Assembly (NCBI GenBank): GCA_004794655.1
Contig: SMMW01000145.1
Location: forward strand, 1,785,501-1,849,500
Direction: 5' to 3'
Length of the DNA stretch: 64,000 nt
Source: Marisa cornuarietis
Taxonomy: Eukaryota; Mollusca; Gastropoda; Architaenioglossa; Ampullariidae
Shown: positions 1-11,826 of the stretch, one piece after another
Numbering within the stretch: the first letter of the stretch is position 1
Layout: every line of letters begins with the position of its first letter
Translations under genes and position numbers: made by a program
The notes under the pieces: model-generated
Database searches by the model: none
The model's input: only the letters and a program-made list of their open reading frames with translations
What the model was told of the DNA's origin: nothing

Positions 1-3000
1 ACATCAATATCATGTGGCCTTGACACTAATTAATTCTTGTTTACACAACACCTAGTGTTATTGTCAATATCATACGACGTAGAATCCGGGTCTTGTTGAC
101 TAAACATCAGCGGTTAGGCTGGAGTCAATGTCACCAGATTAATCAACTGTTTTTATCACCTAAAATAAAATAAATGTCTTCCTTAGTCAGGTCAGTGATA
201 ATGCAAATGTCACTGTTAGCTAGTGTCTGGGATAATTTATTTGTATGTCTGTGAATATGTGTTTGTTTTGTGTGTCAGTATACACGTCTGAGCTGTGTGA
301 GTAAATGTCTGATGTGTGTGTTTGTTAATATATGTTTGTGTTGATCCGCTCAGTGACACGCGAAACCCCCCAAACCTCCTCCTACAACAAACACGGATGT
401 GTTTCCAGGATTAACCTCGTGAGATGAAGGGAATAAAGAAATAAGTGACTGTACACCCCTACACGTGGTCAGAATAGTTTAGGACATCGCCGGAGTTTGT
501 AGGTACATGTAGTTGAGAGTCTACCTGTCTACAGAAACACACTCACACATTTACACACTACTCCCTTTACCTTGGGCGCCCACACAACCACACCCACCCA
601 CACACCCCTCCCCCCACACACAAACGCACACAAACTGGTGTCTTTTGCACTTAAAATTATTTAAGTAGGAACTTGTAGAGACTTTCTTGTTTCTTGACCT
701 CCCTATGAAGAAGCTGTCTGTGTTCAGTAAACAAGATGGTCTGTATACTAATGATATCCGAAACTGGATGAGGGTTAACTGTCAAATGCTTTACAAAACT
801 AAACTACAGAGTATGTGGACAAATATAGGCTACAGCATAGTCACGTGATAAACCGTTACAATGGTCTTGTGATTTATGTTATTATTTTGTGTGATGGTGA
901 ACTAAACAATGTGTTTACTTTTTGATGATGCACATTTTAAAAATGCTGAGAGCTATAGCTCGTATTAATCCTTGTATACATGGTAAACATGTAAAACTTG
1001 AATAAACATTTTATGGTCTGTCTTCAGTACGTGTCCATAAGCGTTTGCTTGCTGATCCAGCATCATTTATTTTTACAAACGAGAGAGTGAGAACGAGAGA
1101 TTGATTTGGTCAAAGCAAGAGCTGCTTGCGGTAATTTAGTTCGAAGAATGAGACGTGGTGAAATGCAGAGGACACAAAGATATAACTGTCACTAAGAGAC
1201 AAGATAAGATAAAGAGTCACGTGACACTGCCTGGGATGGGTGGATGTCGAGAGGGCGATAACAATGATAGCGGTTTGCTATCCTGTCATCACGAGAGACA
1301 GAAGTCATACACACATTTTCGTTTCAAAATTGTTTTTCCTTCTTTGAATCCCATTTTAAAAGACTCATGTTATTTTAAAATTTCTGAAGTAGTCCTCTGT
1401 CCAGTTACATTACTGCTTTTGTCTGGTTATGACCAATCGCCATTCAGCTAACAAACAAAACGTCGATTAGTTTTGTGGCAGTAAAACGTGTTATAGTGTG
1501 AGTGTCTGATAAAGTGGGATAAATTATTGAATGTAGACATAAGACGACTGTCAGACTGTAAAGGTGGTGTGCACTGTACTGTGAATCTCCATTAGTTGGG
1601 CTGCACCAAGGGAAGCCGGGCACAACAACTGCGACTGGCTGATGAGATGAACCGGAATAACTTCTATGTCACGTGGACACAAGAGTCAGTCAGTCGAACA
1701 CTTTACATTTAGTTTCGCCGAATGACTTTTGTTTTTCCTGTAAGATGTGAAGTTTCTCATAGAAGAGCGTCGTGGTTAGAGCCTCGTGTCTAAACCTGAG
1801 GGCGATACCCATGTGGCACAAAGTACTGTTGGCACTTGACTGGCTTGGTTAACAGTATAACAATTTCACGGCCGTTAGAGGGGGAAGTAAGCAGTCAGGT
1901 AAATCAGAGGTCGGTTACATCCTCTCTAGTTCACAGAATTTCCCTCATGAGAGATAAAATTCCAAATTTCAAACTCTTATCACGTTTGGATGACAATGGG
2001 AGTGAGACACGCGCATATTAATGAATGAAGATTGCAGTAGACATACATGTCAACCATACATTACTAAAGGTCACTGTGTGACCTCATACCACTGAATGTC
2101 ATATTTGTGTGCCTCACTCTGCTTGTGTTGCTGTGTGATACAGTTCCTATTACAGCTCCTATTGCTGCCTCGATAACTGAGGTTGTCATGGATCGACCCG
2201 TGCCAGGGAATAAAATTAGCAATGGAAGTTATTTCCCCTTATAGGTTTTAAGCAGCAGGGATAGTGGCCCTTTAAAGTAGGTGGTGAGAATGGCTTAGAA
2301 TGAAGAGGGCGTGACGTAAAACGAGGAATGACGTGAAGTGTCGTCTGCTGGGAGAGGGAGAAACGGGCGGGTTTTGGAGAGGAAATAGAAGTCGTCTGTG
2401 TCCGGAGTATCGCTGTGTGCTGTTGAGATCCCCAGTTGCCGTGTGTTCTGCTGGGTGGATTCTGTTAAACGGAGTATTGCTGTATACTTTCAACCATCTC
2501 CAGTTGCCGTGTGTTCTGCTGGTGGATTGTGGTAGACGTGGTAGTGCCGTGTGTATTAGTCAGCTGAACAGTGTCCAGGAGGATTATTAGAGGAAAGTGT
2601 ATAACTGTGAGAGCGTGTATTCTGACCAGACTTGACCGTAAGTGTGTTTTGATCATTTGTTTATCTTTTGAGAAACTGTTTAGTTTGAACATTTGAAGAG
2701 GTGTGAATTTATAGAAAAATTTGCAGTTCATTGGAGACCAATGAATGGAGGATGGAGAAATATATATTGTATGCCGTTGATGTGAAATTACTGAAATTCT
2801 GTGTGAATTGAAAAAGTATTTGAATTTATGCAATTTCGATCTTACCCTAAGAAAAGTACGAGTTGTCCCGAAATTATGGAGATTTAGGAACCCACGTACA
2901 GATCTTTGTACTTTGTAGCGTGAAAGAGCACGTGAAGAACGCCATGTGGTCAGTGTGTGTTGTATGTCACCTGTCTACACGTTGCGTGATCCTTGACAGA

Positions 3001-3234
3001 CTTCGTGTGTAGACCTGTCTTTATGGGGATGTTCCAACAGTTGCTAGGCTTTTTTGCTGTCAAATCGTTCAATTTTTTTCTCCTATGAACGGACATCGGG
3101 CCTCCATCACGTTTTCCATCGCTGTTGTCGTCGTCTTGCCGATGTCGTGAGTCACAGTTTGAACTGATGTCACTGACTGGCCTTATAACACTAAACTTAC
3201 ACTGAGACAGGTCTGACGAACGGACAGTAACATG
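1..3234. other. non-coding, no gene seen
   Basis: No recognisable protein domain or exon on either strand. The open frames here (for example 1155-1451 and 2465-2833) are short, have ordinary base composition and match no family I know. A TRGY-like A-box fragment lies near 1770 but has no B box. Confidence 0.5.
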
Positions 3235-3239
3235 GTGTG

Positions 3240-3271
<32 letters not shown>

Positions 3272-3282
3272 TGCGTGCGTGT
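3235..3282. repeat. (GT)n/(GTGC)n microsatellite
   Basis: GT dinucleotides run into GTGC tetranucleotides. The long histidine/threonine frame on the minus strand here is only the translated repeat. Confidence 0.95.
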
Positions 3283-4111
3283 ATATAATAAAGACAATCG
3301 ACATGGCTGACTTCAGCGACTTCAACTGACAGGTTTTTTTTTTAAATATCACTGAAGGATCGCGATATGATTCTGGGACAAACTTTATTAGTCATCGATA
3401 TTGACGATTCTCCACCAAAGATATGAGCAGCGCGAACACAACACAAACACGTACACATGCACGCACTCACCTAAGCATATTTACTATTGATGACAAAGTG
3501 TTGCCATAAAAGAACTTAAATAAAACAGCTATATATGCCCATTTGGAAATGCATTTAGCCGCAGTGAGCTAACACTTGTTCTACTTAGAAACAAAATGAC
3601 TTTAATCAGTTTTCTCTGTACTACCCCATCGATATCCCTGGCAGAAGTTAATACTGATTTTTTTCAAGTTATATGAAGTATGTGCTTTGCTTGGATTATA
3701 TCCAGATGAAAAGATTCAAAACTGAGAGACTGTTGGCTAATGATTTTCTAAACCCTTTGAATCAGACACCCCGTAGTTAACCAGAACAGACTCCACCACA
3801 AGTTTACTGTAGGTGAATTCTAATGACCAGTGTTGACTGAGCTACTCTACAATACGAAAGTTTAAGAAAAAATATCTAAAAGAAATAATGAGTTGTGCGC
3901 AGTGCTACTGTACAGTGTAAACAGGTTTCTTAGACCATGTAAAGTCAGAATGTTTACATCATACGACGTCATGAATGAATGACCTCATGGTTGAATGAAG
4001 ATGATGAGGATGATGAAACGGGTGTTGTTGTAAGAGAGAGAGAGAGAGAGACAAGACACAAGACTACAAGAGATGACAGGTGTGTTTCATTCATGATCAG
4101 GAGGTTAGTCT
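3283..4111. other. non-coding, 3' flank of the minus-strand helicase gene
   Basis: AT-rich with no coding signal. An AATAAA hexamer on the minus strand at 3389-3384 is about 720 nt past the stop codon of the minus-strand gene and is a possible polyadenylation signal. A short (GA)n tract lies at 4033-4051. Confidence 0.4.
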
Positions 4112-4452
4112 TCAGCGGGAAACAATGACAAGTTGTGACGTACAGCGCGACATGAGGTGAAGTCTGACAGAGCCACCAACATCATAAGGACAGACGACGA
4201 CTTTTCTCTCCAGACCAAAGACACGGTCTCCCCTCGCAGCCCACACCACGTCACTGCGGGCCGTAACCACGTCCTCGATGTCATCATCTTTCATCACCGT
4301 TAAAGGAACATCCGCTTCTATCAGCGCCCTCACCATACCGCAGCTGTCACTCAAGTCATCTGAAGACAACAGCAGCACGTCTCTCCACTGCAGGCAAGGT
4401 GGTGTTGAGCTGCAGCTGATGGGTCTCAATGTCGAAGACGCTGTCACAGCCG
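4112..4452 (-). CDS. exon 6: helicase C-terminal motifs V and VI, stop
   Basis: The acceptor AACAG gives entry in phase 1 and the exon ends at TGA. It encodes LQWRDVLLL, GLERKVVV (motif V-like) and LMSRCTSQLVIVSR (motif VI-like). It is 87 nt shorter than the plus-strand counterpart; the stretch between VVVCPYD and the last motif is missing. Confidence 0.8.
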
Positions 4453-7400
4453 CTGTTAACATATAGAGTGAAACATCGAAGATAGTACACTCGCTCTGAC
4501 AGACAGATATCAGAAATGACATCATATCGTAACAATTTAAATTGAGGAGTTACCTCACGAACACTCTCTCATTCATAAGACTGTCTCTCGTCTGCTTGTT
4601 ATTTATCACAAAGTAAACTGCTCAACTGTCATCAGCTTTTACATTGCTTAATACCTACACCCATCCGGAACAACAACACGGAGACTGTGTAGGAAGCTGG
4701 CCACTGCACGACCGCACGTGACACAGTCAATGGGCACGTCACCCGAATGACCTTGACCTCGGTGATACAGTCGTGTGACTGGCGGGCCGTCTGTGTGGTC
4801 GGCCACACCACGCTCACTGTAGGCCTTTACGTGACGGTCTGTAGTGATCCTCACGTCTTTCTTGACTTCCCTGACGACGGCCGGCGGAGAGCGGAGGGGT
4901 CTGGTTAAATATTCAACTTGCCAGCCGGTGGGTGCACTTCCATGGAAATAACTTGCCGCCCAAAGATGGAGACGAGGAACTCGTGTCAGCAGCTTGTGAC
5001 AGAAAGACTTGAAGATGTGTACCGTGTTGAAGATAACCCTGTGTGGATGGAGATTAGCAGTGTTACACTGTCATGGTTGAACCACTTGTGTTTATTTTCG
5101 TAGACTGTGTACGTCTGTATAATGGATCATCTGTTAATTAAATTATAAACTTGCTTAACGTCAAAAACCGTAACTCACAATCTAAAGTAAAGACATTAGA
5201 TATATTTTGTCTGCCTCGATGTATGGAGACACTATCTACATGTACATCACAATCCTTACAACTTACATGTGCTCACTCACTGCTTCATCAGCGATGACGT
5301 ACAATGATCCTCCCATCGCCGCCTGTGACAAGTCGTTGACGGCCTTCTCCACGTCTTTATCGTCATTAAGATCACACAGCAGGAGGTGAGGCTGACCGGG
5401 TGATACACCTGCTGACTGTTGTGTGTTTACTGTCTGTAGTAACAGGTGGTACAACATGATGCACGCTGCACGACTCCCCCACCAAGTACTCACAATGTAG
5501 ACGTGGTGACCACATCGCAGCCATTCTATGGCCATCAGCAGCAGCACCACAGTTTTACCTGTGCCGGGCGGTCCGGTGACAAAGAGTGTGGGAGGCGCCG
5601 TGTTGAGCAGGTAAAGTTGCTCCGGGAAGAGTGTTATTACAGCAGTATAGCACTCTCCTGTACACCACACGGCCTGACCCAGGGTCTTGACACTCACACG
5701 TGGAGGACACGTACATGGCACACTCACTGTTGTCGCTGGACCACAGAATCTACAACAAAGAAAATCTAGGCAGCTTCGACTAAGCATTGATGAAAGAACA
5801 CAAACTCGAATCACCAACACCTCAAAGAAAAAATAAGTTGGTGGGTTTGCGCTATTGTGTGATGGGAAGGCAGTTATGGCTTTCTATGACTATTACAAAA
5901 GTAGTATCATTCTAAATTTTGATTTTGTTGACAAATATTGATTCTACATCATCCTTTTGATTACCATGTAATTTTATTTGATTTGAATGTTTCAGCAGAT
6001 GGATGTCTGATCAAATCATCAAATAAGAAAATAAAGTTTCCCATAACTGCATTTCTTGAGGTTATTATACTTACTTACACCGTGATTTATTGTTGCACTG
6101 TATTGCAAACTAATGAGTCCATTATAATAATGAGCCAGTATCTATTAGCTTGTGTGATGGTCTTGGAGTCGCCGCACCGACGAGACTAAATGTAGCGCGC
6201 GATGTGAGGAAACTGTGTTCACTTCATGGAGACCGAAAGACACGTGTCTAATGTTGTGAAATAAAATTTGAATCGTGACATGACTTATTGTGTTATTTGT
6301 ATAGTCCGGTATTGTTTTCATTCACATTTCTTTTTCTTAACCATCCCAACACACCGCCTGGGCGTTGCATATCGTCTGCATAACGAACAATGACTTTGGG
6401 GGAATAAATATTTTTCTCCTTTGAATTTGTTCACAATTTATGTCCGAGGTTTTCTAGCTGTTCTCACTTCAACTAGTAAACAAATAAATGATATTTGACC
6501 TTTCACATTACTTCTTTCTCACACTGACCTTGCTACTAGTACCTTGTACACGGCACTAGTCATGTGACTGTCAGGTCCAGCCCCAGCCACACGTCGCTGC
6601 CACCAGTGTCCGAGTTCCCTCAGCACGTGACTACTGACGTCCCACGGGGTCTTGGGGTCAGACAACTGATCAGAGCACAGACACACACCCGTGATGGCGG
6701 CGGCGTCACTTGTTCCCAGGCACCGACACAGGTCCTGTTACATAATTGCGCTCTCAACATAAATATATGAAAGTCGCTGGCTGAGTGAACAGCCATAACA
6801 TAACAGATGATGTTGATAGGTTTTAGATTGTTTTTATAATACAAAACAATTAGCAAGAGGCGATGACAGCAGACAAACAGCAATAACAGAGTAAAAATAG
6901 ACATTTGCCACAATTATAGAGTCAAAATAAGCATTTGCCACAACTTCTTCATCTCAGTAGGTAAAATTGAAGGGCAATTTTGATTTTCATTCTTTAACAA
7001 ATTTTGAAACGGGTGAAAAAATGTGCACTGATCTCTACCTTTCAGAGGAAACAATCGGGAATAATTTCTTACCTGACTCAGCTGCGAGTCGCCAGTGATG
7101 GCCTGTTGTACCTGACTAACTGTGAGGTTTGGGAACGCGATGGTCTTAGTGATGCGCAGGCTGGGGCAGATGTCAGACACCAGGTGAGACAACACAGCAT
7201 CTGCCTTGTCCAGCTGCTGAACAGACTCCTTCAGTTTTTTTCTAACAGTTAGGTCTATATCATGCTGTGACAGGTTCAGCTCTTGTAGTTTGTCACCAAA
7301 CGACTTCACCTCACAGACCACAAAGCCATAATGTCGGTGAATGAAAAGAACATCAAAGTCTCCTCTTTTCCAGACCCTCGGCAGAGCAGGAGGGAGGTTG

Positions 7401-9320
7401 GCAGGTCTGGGTAGCTGGGTAGTCGCGGGAGCGTAAGAAGGTTCCCCCAGGTACTGTCCGAACTTAAGCTGACTCAGTACAACCATGACGTCATTGTTCT
7501 GGTCAGACATCTTCTTTAGACACATCAGCAACCGCCTCATGGTTGCGTCATCTCTGACGTCACTGTCCTGGACAAAAGTTGGTGAAGTGAGTGAAGGCTG
7601 AGGAGATGCTGATGGACTCGTCGGGGACCTGTTGGTCTGACTACACTGAGCTGCTGATGTGAAGACCAGAACATCCTGGCCAGCAACGGGCTGTCTGGTC
7701 ATCGGCACGCGGTTGAAGTAGAGAGGAGGCAGGAAGTAGGCGCGAGAGTCAAGATCGGGGAAAGCAGCCTCAACCCAGTGGAGCCAGAATGCTTGAGCTT
7801 GAGATGAAATGGGCTCCTGTATTGAAATCATCATGATAGTTTACAAGATTAACGGCAATAGAAAGATAGGTTTGACGTCTAGTCACGGTAAACCACTTTC
7901 AGGTTTACTTTCGCAGTTGGCTTTCTTACAGCTTATGATCTTTCTACCACATTTTAGGGCTACCTGTGTCACCTTTAATGTGTTTACTTCTGTTATAGTT
8001 TACTGACGACAAATAATGTCAATATTTATCATGAAAAAGATCAACAAACGACGCTGGAGAGAGGCCTACATGAGATAATTGTGGTTGTGATCTCATGATT
8101 ACAGAGGTGGTGACACGTGTAACGAGTTGTGGTAGGTTTCGTGTAGAGTGTAGTGAGTTATGGTAGGTCATAGAGTGTAGTGAGTTATAATAGGTTTCGT
8201 GTAGAGTGTAGTGAGTTGTGGTAGGTCTCGTGTAGAGTGTAGTGAGTTGTGGTAGGTCTCGTGTAGAGTGTAGTGAGTTGTGGTAGGTCTCGTGTAGAGT
8301 GTAGTGAGTTGTGGTAGGTCTCGTGTAGAGTGTAGTGAGTTGTGGTAGGCCTCGTGTAGAGTGTAGTGAGTGGTGGTAGGTCTCGTGTAGAGTGTAGCGA
8401 GTTGTGGTAGGTTTCGTGTAGAGTGTAGTGAGTTGTGGTAGGTCTCGTGTAGAGTGTAGTGAGTTGTGGTAGGTCTCGTGTAGAGTGTAGTGAGTGGTGG
8501 TAGGTCTCGTGTAGAGTGTAGCGAGTTGTGGTAGGTCTCGTGTAGAGTGTAGTGAGTTGTGGTAGGTCTCGTGTAGAGTGTAGTGAGTTGTGGTAGGTCT
8601 CGTGTAGAGTGTAGTGAGTTGTGGTAGGCCTCGTGTAGAGTGTAGTGAGTGGTGGTAGGTCTTGTGTAGAGTGTAGCGAGTTGTGGTAGGTCTCGTGTAG
8701 AGTGTAGTGAGTTGTGGTAGGTCTCGTGTAGAGTGTAGTGAGTTGTGGTAGGCCTCGTGTAGAGTGTAGTGAGTGGTGGTAGGTCTTGTGTAGAGTGTAG
8801 CGAGTTGTGGTAGGTCTCGTGTAGAGTGTAGTGAGTTGTGGTAGGTCTCGTGTAGAGTGTAGTGAGTTGTGGTAGGCCTCGTGTAGAGTGTAGTGAGTTG
8901 TGGTAAGTCTCTGTAGAGTGTAGTGAGTTGTGGTCGGTCTCGTCATGAACAGAAAATGAATAACCGGATGCTGTCTTTCAAAAACCAAAGAAAAACGTTT
9001 TCTTCTGCCGTCTGGTGGAGGACCGATGTCGTCGTCGGCGTCTTCCTCGTTCATCTAAAACATTCTGGGGCTTTTAATTTTCTGGCCGCTGTCTAACATC
9101 CACTGTCTTCCTCGTTCATCTACTGTCTTCCTCTCTGTGATTTCAAGATCTTCACTCTGCATCATAGCAACAATTTTCTCTTCCCATCATCATCTGCTGG
9201 GGCAGGTCGAATGTTACGTGTTTGTAATGCGTTGTACGTGTGTGGGGGTAAGTGTGCTTAGGAATATTACTAGTGCCGTAGACTCACCTGTTGCGAATTC
9301 GATGTTGGAGGAGCAGACAT
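4112..9320 (-). CDS. NERD-like nuclease / SF1 helicase paralogue (six-exon model, possibly decaying)
   Basis: A six-exon model in descending order: 9320-9288, 7816-7073, 6734-6529, 5749-5267, 5038-4665, 4452-4112. Splice phases are 0, 0, 2, 2, 1 and the predicted length is about 726 residues. The start MSAPPTSNSQQ joins directly to the nuclease exon, so there is no KH segment. The NERD-like core (GDFD, then CEVK) and Walker A GPPGTGKT are intact, as are the GLERKVVV and LMSRC helicase motifs. Family knowledge: NERD regions resemble restriction-type nucleases, and the motor is UvrD-like superfamily 1. Oddities: the donor after 4665 reads AT where the paralogue has GT, and about 30 residues are missing before the last motif. 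Every coding segment is otherwise open. Expression and true function are unknown; it may be a young pseudogene or use another donor. Confidence 0.7.
4665..5038 (-). CDS. exon 5: helicase motifs III and IV region
   Basis: The acceptor CACAG enters in phase 2. It encodes VPRLHLWAAS and YLTRPLRSPPAVVREV, which look like the middle of a UvrD-type motor, and a CxxC pair (DCVTC). At the expected donor, aligned with ACAG/GTAGGT in the paralogue, the sequence is CCGG/ATGGGT, so the GT is lost. Confidence 0.75.
5267..5749 (-). CDS. exon 4: P-loop exon with Walker A and B
   Basis: 483 nt, flanked by TTGTAG and GTAAGT, phase 2 on both sides. It encodes FCGPATT, then GPPGTGKT (Walker A) and SLYVIADE (Walker B). 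Same length as the plus-strand exon. The first 250 nt differ from that copy at only three sites by eye. Confidence 0.9.
6529..6734 (-). CDS. exon 3: conserved linker exon
   Basis: 206 nt, acceptor AACAG and donor AG/GTCAGT, phase 0 in and 2 out. It encodes DLCRCLGT, CSDQLSDPKTPWDV and GPDSHMT, all matched in the plus-strand exon at 29292-29497. No named domain recognised. Confidence 0.85.
7073..7816 (-). CDS. exon 2: NERD-like nuclease exon
   Basis: 744 nt, acceptor ATACAG and donor CAG/GTAAGA, phase 0 on both sides. It encodes WVEAAFPDLDSRAYFLPP, FGQYLGEP and a GDFDVLFIHRHYGFVVCEVK core with the D...ExK pattern of PD-(D/E)XK nucleases. A low-complexity S/T/P stretch lies in the middle. Confidence 0.85.
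7834..8105. other. intron 1 of the minus-strand gene, unique part
   Basis: Non-coding sequence between the nuclease exon and the 31 bp minisatellite. No further exon seen. Confidence 0.5.
8109..8945. repeat. 31 bp minisatellite, about 26-27 copies
   Basis: The unit is close to GTGAGTTGTGGTAGGTCTCG followed by TGTAGAGTGTA. Variants (GGCCTC, GTGGTGG, TAGCGAG) recur in fixed order, giving a four-unit higher-order repeat of about 124 bp at roughly 8540-8890. Because 31 is not divisible by three, a long minus-strand frame cycles through three peptides; it is not a gene. It lies in intron 1 of the minus-strand helicase gene. Confidence 0.95.
9288..9320 (-). CDS. exon 1 (predicted): short start exon MSAPPTSNSQQ
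   Basis: An ATG in a fair context (AGCCATG) is followed by 11 codons and a strong donor CAG/GTGAGT in phase 0, which matches the phase 0 acceptor of the nuclease exon. No KH-like exon was found between 7816 and about 10400 on this strand. A transcript is needed to confirm this start. Confidence 0.45.
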
Positions 9321-10472
9321 GGCTGATGATCTCCTCTGATCATAACTTTCGGGCAAAGCATCTGTGATTTACAAGACGGATCTTTGTAATGATTCGTTAT
9401 GATAGAAAGGACTCTGTAAGACATCGGTATAGTTTTTACACCCTAAACGTGAAGAAAAATCTCATAAACTTAAAAGAATTTGTCAATAATTAAATATCTT
9501 TCGTTATAAAGATTAATTGTATTGCAAAGTAGTGAATTTGTTAGTTATTTAAAATGAAACAGTTATTCACACCTGTTCATGAGGGATTAGTTTGTCTTTG
9601 TGTGTCGCAGTCAGCTCGACATTACAATTAGGTTTCATACTCTAAAATTATTACATTAGTTTACACGTGTAAACACACCTTTGCTCGCGTTTAAAACCTC
9701 ACGAAGTCCCACTTTGTTAAAGGGAGGCAATTGATTTGACTCTGCTGATGGTTAAGCCCCTTCATTCCTGACTGTCCAATGATACGGCACAGGTACAATG
9801 TCAGACCATCTTCTATTGCTGCATTAATAGTTTGAGCAAAGGGCATCATATGGCAACAAATTATTTGGGTGTTGGATATGATGAGGTGGTGAATAAGCCT
9901 GATTTTGCTAATAGCTCAGCCCACAGTAATGTGTGTCGTTGACAAGTGATTACACAGTACTACCTAGTGCAGTGGGTCACAGATACACGAGAAGGTTACC
10001 CCTAGCAACACATTGAGTCGCATAGTTAAGGTTAAACAAAGCTCCATGAATAAAGAGGTAGATGAGTCTGTATTACAGGTGTAAAACAGTGCTAACATGC
10101 AGATTGAATGAACTGACCTGCGGTATACTTCGCGCAAAGATGAGTAATGAAGAGACCAGGAATTTCCTGTCACATGACAAACACAAGGCCAAATATATCT
10201 TATCGGGGTTTCCCGCAACTGTCACATGTTGACAAGACATGAAGCTGTTGTCAGTGCATGGAAATTTTGTCGCGAAAAAAAGAGTCAAAAATATGAAAAT
10301 GTAAAGTTTACAATCTCTCTTGTCTCAATACATCGTCCACAAGATTACGACTGAAGGAATGTTTTTGTCGGCGTCGATATCATGTATAGACACCTGACAT
10401 ATTACAGCAGCGCCACGTGATGCTAACTGATACACTGTAGGGGTAAGATGTACCCTCCACCCTAATCTTCTC
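9321..10472. other. non-coding, 5' flank of the minus-strand gene
   Basis: AT-rich, no coding signal or clear element. It may contain the promoter of the minus-strand gene; no core promoter motif can be assigned. Confidence 0.4.
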
Positions 10473-10473
10473 C

Positions 10474-10760
10474 CTGCACCCCGGTAGTGTAGTGGTTAAA
10501 ACACTCGCTTGTCACGACTGCCGTGAGAAACTCAAGGTTCGGATCTCGTCTGGTGTCTCGTGTATGTGACACCTGTCCGCAGAGCTGGGCGTCGGTGGGG
10601 GGGGGGGTTGTCCGGCTGCTCGGCTTTCCTACCCTCACCCCCATAGTGCGAAATCACTTCACGGTGGAAAAACTTTCCCCACTAAATAAACCAGCCAAGT
10701 GTCTGCGCCTTGTTTACCACAATGCAAAGGAAGTCATTCTTCCCTTTCCCTTATTTTGAG
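10474..10760 (+). repeat. tRNA-derived SINE (tRNA-Asp-like head)
   Basis: The head has a perfect A box (TAGTGTAGTGG against TRGYNNARNNG), a GCTTGTCACGACT loop like tRNA-Asp, and a B-box-like GGTTCGGATCT. A non-tRNA body with a G-run follows. It will not fold as a proper tRNA, so it is a SINE and not a tRNA gene. Confidence 0.65.
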
Positions 10761-10937
10761 TACGGGAGAAGTACCTGTGAACCATGTAGGTGTTCTGGTT
10801 CGCTCACTTTGAAATATCTCTACTCTTCCTGAAGTATCTGAAACACAGAACACACATGACTAGAGTGAGAAGCCATCCGGACCTGAACGACGAATGGTCT
10901 TTTGTGGATTAGAAGATCGGCTAAGTGCGGGTATGTA

Positions 10938-11012
10938 GTAATAATAATTATAAATGCAAAATTTATATAGTGCATACTCACACTTTTAAGGAGCATGTTT
11001 GTGGTGCTCAGG
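10938..11012 (-). repeat. SINE/LINE 3' tail
   Basis: Read on the minus strand it gives GTGAGTATGCACTATATAAA and then ATTATTATT, the usual form of a short retroelement tail ending in a trinucleotide repeat. Confidence 0.5.
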
Positions 11013-11826
11013 CCTGACGAGAGGGGGGGGACAGGGGGGTCTGGTGTACCCGGGCCCGCGGCTGTGAAGGGGGCCCGGCCTTTGTCAGTGGATTTTTTTT
11101 CTTCTCCGTTTTTTTTTTTCTTTTAAAGAAAGGTCTGAGGAGAGAACACCCAAGCAGACGTTGAGTTTCAAGTCTGTAGTATACAATTTCGGGGTAGTGG
11201 GGCCTGTCGTGAGAAGTGTAGTCAGAGGTATCATATTCTCGCTGGACAAGCCTGGAGGCGGAAGGCCGCGGACACCAAAGATTTTATCGCGTGTGAACTG
11301 TCTATTGCTGGGTTTATGTGCCACTATGGGGAGGGGGGGCGCCGGGCGGGCCCTGCAAGCAAATCGGAATTAACAGCGAAGAGGTAAATATGTTACTGAT
11401 GTGTGGCCACTCTGTGAACCGAGAGGATGGGGCCCGCCTCTGGCGAGTCAGCCTGTAAGCGAGAGATATCAAGGCTGTTTTGTTTTCGTAGTTACTAAAC
11501 ACTGAGACTTTCTGTTACCGTTTCTCCATCACCAAACAAACAAATACATTAGTCTACAACTCTACACAATAGATCCTTGATACAATGAGACTATATTATG
11601 CTGTAATACTATCGCTGCCAGCAAAATAGAACACATTATTGCAAAAACATTTTAAAAACCAGCAAATAGCTTATAAACTGATCACAGTGTTGTCAAGGGA
11701 AATTTGGAGCTGGAGGAGGATGATAAAGAGGAGGTTAGCATGAGAAAAATAATTTAAGTGTAGAGACGGTGTTCAAGGCCAGAGCAAAATGGTCGATATC
11801 CGAAGATAGTTATTGAGTTACTGTGA
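11013..11826. other. G-rich repeat-like block and unique non-coding sequence
   Basis: Runs of G and GGGGCCCGG at 11020-11080 and 11325-11360 resemble another block at 18735-18790, so both may be pieces of one dispersed element. No coding sequence recognised. Confidence 0.4.

Noticed and set aside
6620..6913. 97-codon minus-strand frame
   Set aside because: It is out of frame with the conserved linker exon at 6734-6529, which the paralogue and splice sites support.
8109..8945. CRISPR-like array
   Set aside because: Units are directly contiguous with no unique spacers, and the genome is eukaryotic.
8185..9054. 289-codon minus-strand frame rich in Thr, Leu and Tyr
   Set aside because: It is the translated 31 bp minisatellite inside an intron.
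10474..10560. Functional tRNA-Asp gene
   Set aside because: The acceptor stem does not pair and the sequence continues into a SINE body.
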